NCBI GenBank assembly: GCA_031289775.1
Contig: JAITOY010000021.1
Location: 1-39,288 of the forward strand
From: Synergistaceae bacterium
GTDB lineage: Bacteria; Synergistota; Synergistia; Synergistales; Synergistaceae
Direction of reading: 5' to 3'
Length of the DNA stretch: 39,288 nucleotides
Numbering within the stretch: position 1 is the stretch's first letter; each line of letters opens with the position of its first letter. The notes under the pieces were generated by a model, which worked only from the letters and a program-made list of their open reading frames with translations, did no database searches and was not told the DNA's origin. The position numbers were made by a program, and so were the translations under genes. Shown here piece by piece: positions 1 to 7,901 of the stretch.

Positions 1-702
1 GGCAGCGAGGAGTTGATGCAGGCTCTGGCGTTCACCGAGATACAAAAGTCCGAGGAACGGATATTCGAGATGACCGTCGCGGACGCCCACACAGGCCGCG
101 TGTTGTCGAGCGGCGAGCGCGTGCTTGCCGGCCAGGCGGCGCTCAACGCGATAGCGCCGGGCGTGTCGCTCGACTTGGACGGGATTATCGGCGTGAGCAA
201 GGTAAAATATTATGAAGACCTGGGCACGTTCAAGGTCAACACCGACCCCAACGACCCAACGGCCCTGTTTACGGGCTTGAATATAGAGCGCTACGTCCAC
301 GTAGCCGACAACGCGCTTGTGCTCCAGATCGGCGCGAACGAAAAAGAGGACACGGTTCTGGTCTTGGGCGACATGACCGCAAAGGCCCTCCGCATCCTGA
401 ACCTGGAGGTGCGCAGCCGCGAAGAGGCCGCGCGAAGCCTGACCAGGCTCGACAGCGCTATAAAGAGGGTTTCGACTCAGCGAGCGATAATCGGCGCCCA
501 GATAAACCGTCTGGAGCACACGATGAGCAACCTGACAACGGCGTCGCTGAACCTGACCGAGGCGAAAAGCCGCATAACGGACGCGGATTTCGCGAAGGAG
601 ATGATGGAGTTCACAAGGCTCAACATCATCACCCAAGCGGGACACTCGATGATGGCCCAGGCAAACCAGCTCTCGAACAATATCCTGACCCTGATGCCGT
701 GA
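1..702 (+). CDS. Flagellin, C-terminal part (5' end outside window)
   Basis: This is the structural subunit of the flagellar filament, exported by the flagellar type III system. The reading frame is open from base 1, so the gene begins upstream; the in-frame TTG and ATG at 13-18 are internal codons. The last 90 residues are the classic flagellin C-terminal helical domain: a long amphipathic stretch (RSLTRLDSAIKRVSTQRA), then ITDADFAKEMMEFTRLNII and a Gln/Asn-rich end (QAGHSMMAQANQLSNNIL) that packs in the filament core. FlgL-type hook-associated proteins share the fold, but the AKEMMEFTRLNI and final NNIL pattern fits flagellin better. The preceding ~130 residues are variable-domain sequence. 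A strong terminator follows 28 bp after the stop, so this is the end of its transcript. No flagellar assembly gene follows. Confidence 0.93.
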   Translation, partial: GSEELMQALAFTEIQKSEERIFEMTVADAHTGRVLSSGERVLAGQAALNAIAPGVSLDLDGIIGVSKVKYYEDLGTFKVNTDPNDPTALFTGLNIERYVHVADNALVLQIGANEKEDTVLVLGDMTAKALRILNLEVRSREEAARSLTRLDSAIKRVSTQRAIIGAQINRLEHTMSNLTTASLNLTEAKSRITDADFAKEMMEFTRLNIITQAGHSMMAQANQLSNNILTLMP

Positions 703-729
703 CGGAACGGCATATTCGCGGCAATCCCC

Positions 730-760
730 AAAACTCCCGGCGCTCCGCGCCGGGAGTTTT
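730..760 (+). terminator. Intrinsic terminator of the flagellin gene
   Basis: A perfect 14-bp inverted repeat (730-743 with 747-760) with a 3-nt loop TCC has a GC-rich core (CTCCCGGCGC) and ends in TTTT, with AAAA on the other arm. The symmetric A/T ends mean it could stop transcription from either side. It lies 28 bp after the flagellin stop. Confidence 0.93.
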
Positions 761-880
761 GAGTTAAACGCGAGAGAGGGCACATGAAATGGTACTGGTT
801 TTACTCCTTGCTTCACACAATATTCACACAACGCTGATAAGCTTGCCGCATACTTGGTAATGAAGGGGGAGATCTCGAAA

Positions 881-982
881 ATGGATTTTTTGTCGAGTCA
901 CTGGCACTGTCTCCTGCCGCTTCTGGTGTTGGCGGCGGCTTCGTTTTTCATGAAAGGAGATCATCGGGACAAAAAGGGATGA
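881..982 (+). CDS. Possible 33-aa single-span membrane protein
   Basis: A short ORF of 33 codons has ATG at 881, preceded at 9 nt by a good Shine-Dalgarno (AAGGGGGAG, 863-871). The product begins MDFLSSHWHC, continues with a hydrophobic segment (LLPLLVLAAASFFM, residues 11-24) and ends in a charged tail (KGDHRDKKG). That layout, a short N-terminus, one membrane helix and a basic cytoplasmic tail, is typical of bacterial small membrane proteins. I recognise no family. The gene stands alone between the flagellin terminator and a short secreted ORF. The ribosome site and the hydrophobic/charged layout are visible in the sequence; that it is expressed is inference. A 33-codon ORF can arise by chance. 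Confidence 0.35.
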   Translation: MDFLSSHWHCLLPLLVLAAASFFMKGDHRDKKG

Positions 983-1129
983 AACGAGCCCGAGGCTTTG
1001 CAGGCGCTTGTCTTCAGCTTCCGACATTCCTTGTCGATTCTCCTAAAAACACTCCTTGCGGGCAAAAATAAACATGGTGGCGCGCGGCGCGAGTTTGTGG
1101 TACTCTTAACAATATTTGGAGGCGAGGCC

Positions 1130-1498
1130 ATGGAATTCCATTTTGTTTTTTGCGACAAGGGAGGGAAGCTTTCGGCGATCATCCTTTCGGCGCTGTTCCT
1201 GTGCTTGCAGGCATCGCTCCTCGCGACGCCGCCCCAGAGGTCGTACCCGGATATCTCCGCAGGCGACGTCAGCGCTTACGTGCTCATGATGGACATGGCG
1301 AACGACGGCGCCCACGCCGTAACTCAGGCAGGCCGTTTTCGATGGCGCTTCGAGTTTTTAAACACGTTAGGGCTGGCGTTTTTGCTCGCGCCACAGAGTT
1401 TCGTCTCCTCCTTGAAACGCGAATGGGATATATTCACGTTCAAGCGGCGTGGTAATCCATCATGGTCACAACGATTCTGTATGGCGTCCAGAAAATAG
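1130..1498 (+). CDS. Small exported protein of unknown function, possibly a decayed gene
   Basis: The start is convincing: GGAGG at 1118-1122 with 7-nt spacing to ATG 1130. Residues 1-32 look like a signal peptide or membrane anchor (KGGK then LSAIILSALFLCLQASLLA). The following segment PDISAGDVSAYVLMMDMAND faintly resembles the opening of a rhodanese-like domain, but no DVR..EF or active-site Cys loop follows in frame. After about residue 65 the sequence (RFRWRFEFLNTLG onwards) reads like non-coding DNA: aromatic and basic, unlike neighbouring genes. The simplest reading is a genuine gene start with a frameshifted or truncated remainder; a real 122-aa orphan cannot be excluded. The longer version starting at 998 lacks a ribosome site and is not preferred. 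Confidence 0.35.
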   Translation: MEFHFVFCDKGGKLSAIILSALFLCLQASLLATPPQRSYPDISAGDVSAYVLMMDMANDGAHAVTQAGRFRWRFEFLNTLGLAFLLAPQSFVSSLKREWDIFTFKRRGNPSWSQRFCMASRK

Positions 1499-1630
1499 AA
1501 AACCCTCCAGTTTCAATCGCTCTACTCCCTTGGACAATTTGACCAGCGCTCCCTGACATAGGGGCAAATTTTTCACGCGAGCGCTTTCTTTCGCGAATTT
1601 CAGGAGTAAAACATAAAAAGGAGGGGTGAG

Positions 1631-4600
1631 ATGTCCTTGTTGCACGTAGGTCTGGACGTCGGTTCGACGACGGCGAAGGCTGTCGTACTCGACAGCGACG
1701 ATCGCATGATACATAGCCGCTATTGCAGGCACTTCGCCGATATAAGCTCGACTGTCCGCGACCTGATGACAGAAATTCACGAGAGCTGCGGCGACTCTAT
1801 GATAACCATGGCGGTGGCCGGCTCCGGGGCGCTCTCTCTCGCCGAGGGCATCGACGTGCCGTTCGCGCAGGAGCTCATCGCCTGTTCGGCGAGCATCGTG
1901 CGCTATTTGCCGAACGTCGACGTCTGCATAGAGCTGGGCGGCGAGGACGCGAAACTGACGTTCTTCGACTCCTCCGGCGTGGATCAGAGAATGAACGAGA
2001 CGTGCGCGGGCGGCACAGGGGCGTTCCTCGACCAGATGGCGCTTCTGCTGGGGACCGACGCGGCCGGCTTGAACGAGCTGGCAAAGGGGTACGGCACGAT
2101 ATACCCGATAGCCTCCCGCTGCGGCGTTTTCGCGAAAACGGACATACAGCCACTTTTGAACGACGGGGCCGCGAGGTCGGACATAGCGGCGTCAATTTTC
2201 CAGGCGATTGTGAACCAGACTATCAGCGGCCTCGCCTGCGGAAGAAAAATAGCTGGCAACGTCGCGTTCCTCGGAGGGCCGCTATATTTTCTCTCCGAGC
2301 TTCGGACGCGCTTCGCGGAGACTCTGGGGTTATCGCCGGAACAGTGCGTTTTCCCAGAGAACCCGCACCTCTTTGTGGCGATAGGCGCCGCGATCCTCGG
2401 CAAGCAAAACGGCGCTCTCGACTGGATCAACCTTCACGAGAAGGCTGTGCGTTTTTTCTCCTCTGGAAGGCATGAGACTGTCAACATCCTGCCGTCACTC
2501 TTCCGCGACGACGAGGTTCGCGCGGAATTTTTCGCTCGCCACTCGGTGAACGGGACAAAAAAAATGGATCTCGGCCTTTACGAAGGCGACGCTTATCTCG
2601 GCATAGACGTCGGGTCGACGACCACGAAGGTCGCGCTCGCGGGGGAGCAGGGCGAGCTTTTGTTCTCGCGCTACCGGACAACCGGCGGCGGCGAGCCGCT
2701 TTGCGCGGTGCGCGAGATATTGCTCGAGCTTTATTCGCTTATGCCGGAGGGCGTACACATACGCCGCAGCGGCGTCACCGGATATGGCGAGAGGCTCGTA
2801 CAGACGGCGCTGGGGCTGGACATCGGCGAGGTCGAGACCGTCGCGCACGCCAGGGCGGCCGAGTTCGTCCTGCCTGGCGTCGACTTCGTCATAGACATAG
2901 GCGGCCAGGACATGAAGTGCCTCGGCGTTCGCGACGGCATTGTGCACCGCGTGTTTTTGAACGAGGCCTGTTCGTCCGGCTGCGGCTCATTTTTACAGAG
3001 CTTCGCCGAGTCGCTCGAGCTGAACGTCGAGGAGTTCGCCACGGCGGCTCTCCTGTCGACAATGCCTGTCGACCTCGGCTCGCGCTGCACTGTCTTCATG
3101 AACTCCCGCGTCCGGCAGGCGCAGAAGGAGGGGGCGAGCGTGCGCGACATTTCAGCCGGGCTCGCTTACTCCGTCGTCCGCAACGCCCTGTACAAAGTCC
3201 TCAAAATAAGAGACATAGACGAGCTGGGCAGCAAAATAGTCGTCCAGGGCGGCGCGTTCAAAAACGACGCTCTGCTCCGCGCGTTTGAGCTCGTCACTGG
3301 CCGTCTGGTCGTGCGCCCCGACATTTCAGAGCTCATGGGCGCTTTCGGCGTGGCTCTCATAGCGCGAGAATCGCGCGGCGACGGGGATTCGCGGCCCGGG
3401 AATCTCATCAGCCGCGAGGCGCTCGAGTCCTTCAGCGCGCGGACGACGACAAACCGCTGCGGCGGCTGTGGCAACAGGTGTATCCTCACGCGAACGTCTT
3501 TCGACGACGGGAGAAGCTTCACGAGCGGCAATCGCTGCGAAAACGGCGCCGGCAGCGCCGAGGCCGGCGCAAGGGCAAAAGCGGCCTTGCCGCCTAACGT
3601 ATTCGAACAAAAATACAGGCGCCTGTTCGATCATTACAGCCCATTAGCGCCCGAAAACGCGCCAAGGGGCGTTATCGGCATACCGCGCGCCCTGAACATG
3701 TACGAGAATTACCCGCTCTGGTTCACTATCTTCACGAAGCTGGGCTTCCGTGTGGAGCTGTCCTCCGCGAGGCCACATGAGAACCTCGGCATGGACACCA
3801 TACCGTCGCAGACTGTCTGTTACCCGGCGAAGCTCGTACACAGGCACATAGCCGACCTGATGGAGCGCGGCGTAAAAAGGATATTTTTCCCTATAGTCCT
3901 TCAAGAGAGGAGCGAATTCCCGGACGCGCGCCAGCACTTCAACTGCCCAGTCGTAACAGGCTACCCGGACGTCGCGTACCTCAACATCGACGATCTCCAA
4001 AAGGACGACATAGATTTCATTCGGCGTCCAATGCCGATAGACTCCCCCGAACGTCTGCTTTCGGCGCTATGCGACCTGCTCGCCCCGTTCGGCGCGACGA
4101 AAAAAGAGATAAAGAACGCGATCACCCGCGCGTATGAGGAGATGGACTCGTTCAAGAGCGATGTGGCGTCATACGGACGAGAAGCGCTTAAAAGCCTGAA
4201 TGACGGACGCGACGGCGGCGCGCGGGTCATAGGGATAGTGCTGGCCGGACACCCGTATCATCTCGACCCGGAGGTGAACCACGGAATACCGGAGCTCGTA
4301 AACAGCTACGGCGTCGTCGTGTTCACGGAGGACTCCGTGTGCGAACGAGCGGCGGAGGTCGAAGCCGACCCGCTCTACGTCGTCGACCAATGGGTATATC
4401 ACTCCCGCCTCTACAGGACAGCGCTGTCGGCGGCGAAACACCCCGAGTTCAAAGACGTCCACGTCGTTCAGCTGAACTCGTTCGGCTGCGGGCTCGACGC
4501 GATAAGCGCCGACCAGGTCGCGGCGCTCCTCTCCTCGCACGGCAAGCCGCACACGATCATAAAGATAGACGAGGGCAAAAACAACGGCGCTGTCAGGATA

Positions 4601-5938
4601 AGAATAAGGTCGCTGCTCGCCTCCGTGAGAAGGGGGCTCGACAACAAGGCGCCCGCGAAAAACCCGGCGCTGGCGCGGCTCGGCGTCTCGCGCCGCGCCG
4701 CGCCGACCAAGAGGCGTGGTAAATCGACGTGGGACGATGCGTTGGCGGGGCGCTCTGTCCTCTGCCCGCCGCTGTCGCCATACCACTTCCAGTTTATGGA
4801 GACGGCCATGCGCGGGGCCGGGCTCGACTTCCGGGTGCTCCCCGAAGGGACGAGGAAAACGACGGAGCTTGCGATGAAGTACGTCAACAACGACGCCTGT
4901 TACCCCGCGATGTTCGTGATCGGCCAGTTTCTCCAGGCGCTCGAAAGCGGGGAGTACGACGCCGAAAAAACGGACTGCCTCTACGCCCAGACGGGCGGAG
5001 CGTGCCGCGCCAGCAACTACGTGCCCCTCCTGAGGCGCGCGCTGGACGCGGCCGGCTACGGAGGCGTGCGCATACTCGCGGCCAACGCGCAGGACAACGA
5101 ACAACGAGGAATAGAAAGCTTCTCGCCGCCGGCCGGCGTCCTGTGGCGAACCATCCTCGGGATGATTTACGGGGATCTGCTCATGAGGTTGTCGCTCCGG
5201 ACGCGCCCATACGAGACGCGCCGAGGCGCCTCGGACGAGCTGTACAAAAAATGGGTCGAGCGCTGCAAAACGAGCGTCGAGATTGGAAGCTGGCGGCGTT
5301 TCCTGTCCGACGTCAAAGCCGTCACGTCCGACTTCGCCGCGCTGCCGACAGACCAAACGCCGCGCCCGAGAATAGGCATCGTTGGGGAAATACTGGTCAA
5401 GTACCACGCGAACGCGAACGAACGCCTGGTCGAGATCATAGAGAGCGAAGGCGGGGAGGCCGTGGTTCCCGACCTCGCCGGTTTCATGCTCTACTGTCTG
5501 TATGACTCGGTATTCGCGCACAAAAAACTGTCCGGAAAACTCATGCCACGCCTCATGGGCCAGGCTGGCATAGCCGCCCTCCAGTATATCCGGCGCGCCG
5601 TCGCGAAAACTCTTGCCGGCACGAAGTTCGGCGGGCAGCACGATATCTACGACATGCTCGACGCGGCAAGCGACATCGTCTCGCCAGCGAACCAGGCCGG
5701 CGAGGGCTGGCTCCTCACGGCCGAGATGATAAAGCTGATAGAGGGCGGAGTGAAAAACGTCCTCTGCATCCAGCCGTTCGCCTGCCTGCCGAACCACGTC
5801 ACGGGAAAAGGCGTCATGAAGGAGCTGAAGCGTCGCTACAAGGGGGCGAACATCCTGGCCCTCGACTACGACGCGAGCGTCAGCAACGTAAACCAGCTGA
5901 ACAGGATCAAGCTTCTCATGGCGACCGCAAGGGCGTGA
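1631..5938 (+). CDS. Acyl-CoA dehydratase activase fusion (BadF/BcrA ATPase x2, DUF2229, HgdB-like), 1435 aa
   Basis: A giant activase-type protein with four parts. First is a BadF/BadG/BcrA/BcrD ATPase domain (residues about 4-260): GLDVGSTTAK phosphate loop, ELGGEDAK, and CAGGTGAFLDQ carrying a cluster cysteine. Second is a repeat of that domain (about 320-580): GIDVGSTTTK, DIGGQDMK, ACSSGCGSFLQ. Third is a Cys cluster CGGCGNRC near 610, then a DUF2229 region from about 680 (IGIPRALNMYENYPLW, SQTVCYPAKLVHRH). Fourth is a C-terminal HgdB/COG3581-like region (NNDACYPAMF near 1090, QTGGACRASNY). In the known family, the homodimeric activase passes an ATP-driven electron through a [4Fe-4S] cluster to 2-hydroxyacyl-CoA dehydratase or benzoyl-CoA reductase; these long fusions are common in anaerobes but their substrate is unknown. 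ATG 1631 has AAAAGGAGG 8 nt upstream. The gene is alone: no dehydratase subunits are visible nearby. Confidence 0.93.
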   Translation: MSLLHVGLDVGSTTAKAVVLDSDDRMIHSRYCRHFADISSTVRDLMTEIHESCGDSMITMAVAGSGALSLAEGIDVPFAQELIACSASIVRYLPNVDVCIELGGEDAKLTFFDSSGVDQRMNETCAGGTGAFLDQMALLLGTDAAGLNELAKGYGTIYPIASRCGVFAKTDIQPLLNDGAARSDIAASIFQAIVNQTISGLACGRKIAGNVAFLGGPLYFLSELRTRFAETLGLSPEQCVFPENPHLFVAIGAAILGKQNGALDWINLHEKAVRFFSSGRHETVNILPSLFRDDEVRAEFFARHSVNGTKKMDLGLYEGDAYLGIDVGSTTTKVALAGEQGELLFSRYRTTGGGEPLCAVREILLELYSLMPEGVHIRRSGVTGYGERLVQTALGLDIGEVETVAHARAAEFVLPGVDFVIDIGGQDMKCLGVRDGIVHRVFLNEACSSGCGSFLQSFAESLELNVEEFATAALLSTMPVDLGSRCTVFMNSRVRQAQKEGASVRDISAGLAYSVVRNALYKVLKIRDIDELGSKIVVQGGAFKNDALLRAFELVTGRLVVRPDISELMGAFGVALIARESRGDGDSRPGNLISREALESFSARTTTNRCGGCGNRCILTRTSFDDGRSFTSGNRCENGAGSAEAGARAKAALPPNVFEQKYRRLFDHYSPLAPENAPRGVIGIPRALNMYENYPLWFTIFTKLGFRVELSSARPHENLGMDTIPSQTVCYPAKLVHRHIADLMERGVKRIFFPIVLQERSEFPDARQHFNCPVVTGYPDVAYLNIDDLQKDDIDFIRRPMPIDSPERLLSALCDLLAPFGATKKEIKNAITRAYEEMDSFKSDVASYGREALKSLNDGRDGGARVIGIVLAGHPYHLDPEVNHGIPELVNSYGVVVFTEDSVCERAAEVEADPLYVVDQWVYHSRLYRTALSAAKHPEFKDVHVVQLNSFGCGLDAISADQVAALLSSHGKPHTIIKIDEGKNNGAVRIRIRSLLASVRRGLDNKAPAKNPALARLGVSRRAAPTKRRGKSTWDDALAGRSVLCPPLSPYHFQFMETAMRGAGLDFRVLPEGTRKTTELAMKYVNNDACYPAMFVIGQFLQALESGEYDAEKTDCLYAQTGGACRASNYVPLLRRALDAAGYGGVRILAANAQDNEQRGIESFSPPAGVLWRTILGMIYGDLLMRLSLRTRPYETRRGASDELYKKWVERCKTSVEIGSWRRFLSDVKAVTSDFAALPTDQTPRPRIGIVGEILVKYHANANERLVEIIESEGGEAVVPDLAGFMLYCLYDSVFAHKKLSGKLMPRLMGQAGIAALQYIRRAVAKTLAGTKFGGQHDIYDMLDAASDIVSPANQAGEGWLLTAEMIKLIEGGVKNVLCIQPFACLPNHVTGKGVMKELKRRYKGANILALDYDASVSNVNQLNRIKLLMATARA

Positions 5939-5957
5939 GAAAAACGCCCCATGAACA

Positions 5958-5996
5958 GGAGCGGGCCCCGCTTTATCCGGGAGGCCCGCTTTTTCA
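5958..5996 (+). terminator. Intrinsic terminator after the activase gene
   Basis: AGCGGGCC (5960-5967) pairs with GGCCCGCT (5983-5990), with an inner CCCG/CGGG pairing, followed by TTTTTC. It lies 20 bp after the activase stop and abuts the convergent DUF4352 gene stop at 5999. No matching T-run exists on the minus strand. Confidence 0.85.
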
Positions 5997-5998
5997 CT

Positions 5999-6526
5999 CT
6001 AGTCCGGGATGTTTATGGTGAAGGTCGCTCCAATGTTTCCCTCCACGTCACGTTCGGTGTAAGCCAGCTTGAGGCCGACCGTGTCAGAGGGTATCTCGTA
6101 CAGCATGTGGTACTCCCTCTGCTCCTTCGGCGCCAATGTAAACTCCAGCGGCATCATCGTATCGTCGATGGGCTCCATGGGAAAGACATATTCGTCGAAG
6201 GGCGCCGAATCGAGGTAAAAGTCGTCCGTGCTCATGTCTGTGGCTTCGTTGAACGTACACTTCTCCGAAATGACTACATCGACGAGGGTGTTGCCGGCGA
6301 CAGGCTCATAGCCGGCGTATTCGTCCACTTTTTTGACTGATTTGATGAAGAAATTGAACCACTTCGTCGAGTAAGTTTTCCCTACCTCGCCGGTTACGTC
6401 GCCCTTGAGAAAATTGCCGATGGTCTCCAAAGTGGCGTCGCTCGACCGCCCGAACAAGACAACCACAAAAAACAGAAATACCAGCAGACCGCCAGCCGCT
6501 ATAACAATTTTCTTCTTTTTGTCCAT
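5999..6526 (-). CDS. Membrane-anchored DUF4352-like protein
   Basis: A 175-aa protein. MDKKKK is followed by a hydrophobic helix (residues 7-26, IVIAAGGLLVFLFFVVVLF), so it is an N-terminally anchored extracytoplasmic protein with no lipobox Cys. From about residue 47 (EVGKTYSTKWFNFFIKSVKKVDEY) to the end it has the beta-rich, immunoglobulin-like pattern of DUF4352 (telokin/MPT63-like): a conserved opening VGKTYST..F.F.V, then VAGNTLVDVVISEKCTF, and a late YEIPSDTVGLKLAY strand. Function in this family is unknown. The start at 6526 has AGGGGATTT upstream. It has its own sigma70-type promoter and sits just after the Msr terminator, so it looks monocistronic, converging on the activase gene. 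Confidence 0.75.
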   Translation of the reverse strand: MDKKKKIVIAAGGLLVFLFFVVVLFGRSSDATLETIGNFLKGDVTGEVGKTYSTKWFNFFIKSVKKVDEYAGYEPVAGNTLVDVVISEKCTFNEATDMSTDDFYLDSAPFDEYVFPMEPIDDTMMPLEFTLAPKEQREYHMLYEIPSDTVGLKLAYTERDVEGNIGATFTINIPD

Positions 6527-6571
6527 GATAAATCCCCTCCAAATTAATAATTGCGAAAAGCCTAACTAGAT

Positions 6572-6600
6572 ATTATACAATACGCCGCCATTTCTGTCAG
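6572..6600 (-). promoter_or_regulatory. Sigma70-type promoter of the DUF4352 gene
   Basis: On the minus strand: CTGACA (-35, 6600-6595), a 17-nt spacer, then a perfect TATAAT (-10, 6577-6572). The start codon is about 45 nt downstream. Confidence 0.8.
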
Positions 6601-6612
6601 CAGACAAAACCC

Positions 6613-6639
6613 AAAAAGCGGGGCGCGCTCAGAACCCCG
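6613..6639 (-). terminator. Probable intrinsic terminator of the msr gene
   Basis: On the minus strand CGGGG pairs with CCCCG across an 11-nt loop and is followed by CTTTTTGG. It is 13 bp past the MsrBA stop. The stem is short, but G+C-rich and correctly placed. Confidence 0.55.
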
Positions 6640-6651
6640 GGCCAGGCGGCC

Positions 6652-7518
6652 TCAGCTCCAGTCGAACGACCTGTGTACGTGACACGTGTGGGTTCGCGCC
6701 TCCGGGTGTTTGTCGAAGTATTTCTGGTGGTAATCCTCGGCCACGTGGAACACATGCGCGGGTTCGACCCTCGTGGCGGCCTCGACGCCTTTCGCTCTGA
6801 GGGATCTGATGGCCTCTCGCGCGATCCTCTCCTGGTCTGTGTCGAAGAAAAAAACGATCGACCTGTACTGCGGCCCTACATCCGAGCCCTGGCGATCTAT
6901 CCCGGTCGGGTCGTGGATCTCGAAAAAAAGCCGCACAAGCGACCGGAAGTCCGTCGCCTCCCGGTCGAAATAAACAAGCACGGACTCGACGCAGCCCGTT
7001 TTCCCGCCGCAGACGTCGCGGTACGTCGGCTTTTGCGTTTGTCCGCCGGCGTAGCCGGGCAGGGCCAACATTACACCATCAGCACGCCTGAAAAAGTCCT
7101 CCACGCCCCAGAAACACCCGCCGGCGAATAACGCCTTCCCGGACGTCACGTGGTAAAGGGAGAGCGAATTTACGCAGTGCCTGGTGTTTTTTGGCGTCAA
7201 GCGCTCGCCTTCGAATACGTGCCCAAGGTGGCCGGAACAGTTCGCGCAAACTATCTCAACCCTGCTGCCGTCAGGGTCGAATCGCCTCCCGACCGCGTCT
7301 GGAAGCGATTCGTCGAACGCGGGCCAGCCGCAGCCGCAGTCGAACTTGGCCTCCGACCTGTAAAGAGGAGCGCCGCACTGTCTGCACAGATACAGGCCCT
7401 CCTCGAAAAATTTGTCATAAACTCCGCTGTTTGGCCGCTCTGTAGCACATTCGAGGAGCACGAGCCTCTCGTCTTCGCCCAAAAGCGGCATCGAGCGTAT
7501 GGCCTTCCACTCAGGCAT
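6652..7518 (-). CDS. msrBA: Fused peptide-methionine sulfoxide reductase MsrB-MsrA
   Basis: This enzyme repairs oxidised methionine: MsrB reduces the R-sulfoxide and MsrA the S-sulfoxide. Residues 1-125 are MsrB: zinc CxxC pairs (YLCRQCG; VCANCSGHLGHVF), DCGCGWPAFD, and the catalytic Cys in RHCVNSLSL. Residues 130-288 are MsrA: the catalytic Cys in FAGGCFWGVEDFF, then GYAGG and DVGPQYRS. The usual TGHAE motif reads TGCVES here: the catalytic Glu is kept, but His is replaced by Cys. A late Cys (THTCHVH) may resolve the disulfide. Order B-A is one of the known fusion orders. No signal peptide, so it is cytoplasmic. The start at 7518 has a GGGAGG ribosome site. The divIC-like gene ends 73 bp upstream on the same strand, so co-transcription is possible. 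Confidence 0.95.
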   Translation of the reverse strand: MPEWKAIRSMPLLGEDERLVLLECATERPNSGVYDKFFEEGLYLCRQCGAPLYRSEAKFDCGCGWPAFDESLPDAVGRRFDPDGSRVEIVCANCSGHLGHVFEGERLTPKNTRHCVNSLSLYHVTSGKALFAGGCFWGVEDFFRRADGVMLALPGYAGGQTQKPTYRDVCGGKTGCVESVLVYFDREATDFRSLVRLFFEIHDPTGIDRQGSDVGPQYRSIVFFFDTDQERIAREAIRSLRAKGVEAATRVEPAHVFHVAEDYHQKYFDKHPEARTHTCHVHRSFDWS

Positions 7519-7591
7519 TTAAAAGACCTCCCGAAACTAAAAAATTTCGCTCGCCCACAAGCCCCACGCGCGCGCGAAAACCCAGCCATTA

Positions 7592-7900
7592 TCAGTTCTC
7601 ATGGAGCGCGTCGTCCGAGATTATCACTATCCTGTAAATCTTTTCGCCGGATTTGACCAGGTTAAACTGGTCTATCGCGAGGCGTCTGATACCGTCCGGG
7701 GTCTTGTAGTACGATATCTTCTCCTGAAGATCCTGATTTTTCCTCATTATAACCACGAGTTCCTCCATCCTCGACCCGAGGGCCATGGAGAGGCGCTCTA
7801 TCCTTCCCACTTCCTTGAAAAACGTCACCACGGAGACGGCCACGAGGAATAACGCCACCGCGTAGACAATGATCCATCTGATACGGGGCGCGTCAGGCAT
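7592..7900 (-). CDS. FtsB/DivIC-type septum formation initiator
   Basis: A 102-aa bitopic membrane protein: a short cytoplasmic start, one helix (IIVYAVALFLVAVSVVTFF, residues 9-27), then a coiled coil (EVGRIERLSMALGSRMEELVV..NQDLQEKI, about 30-62) and a small C-terminal region (KTPDGIRRLAIDQFNLVKSGEKIYRIV) matching the FtsB/DivIC pattern Y..ddy.EeiAR..ly.kpGE.v. In the known family it joins FtsL and FtsQ/DivIB at the divisome and helps activate septal wall synthesis. Its ATG lies one base after the argS stop, so it is probably translationally coupled to argS. Confidence 0.8.
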   Translation of the reverse strand: MPDAPRIRWIIVYAVALFLVAVSVVTFFKEVGRIERLSMALGSRMEELVVIMRKNQDLQEKISYYKTPDGIRRLAIDQFNLVKSGEKIYRIVIISDDALHEN

Positions 7901-7901
7901 G

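Noticed and set aside
4169..5797. 542-aa open frame on the minus strand inside the activase gene
   Set aside because: Arg/Val/His-rich shadow of GC-rich coding DNA with no ribosome site or recognisable motif; the plus-strand activase is certain.
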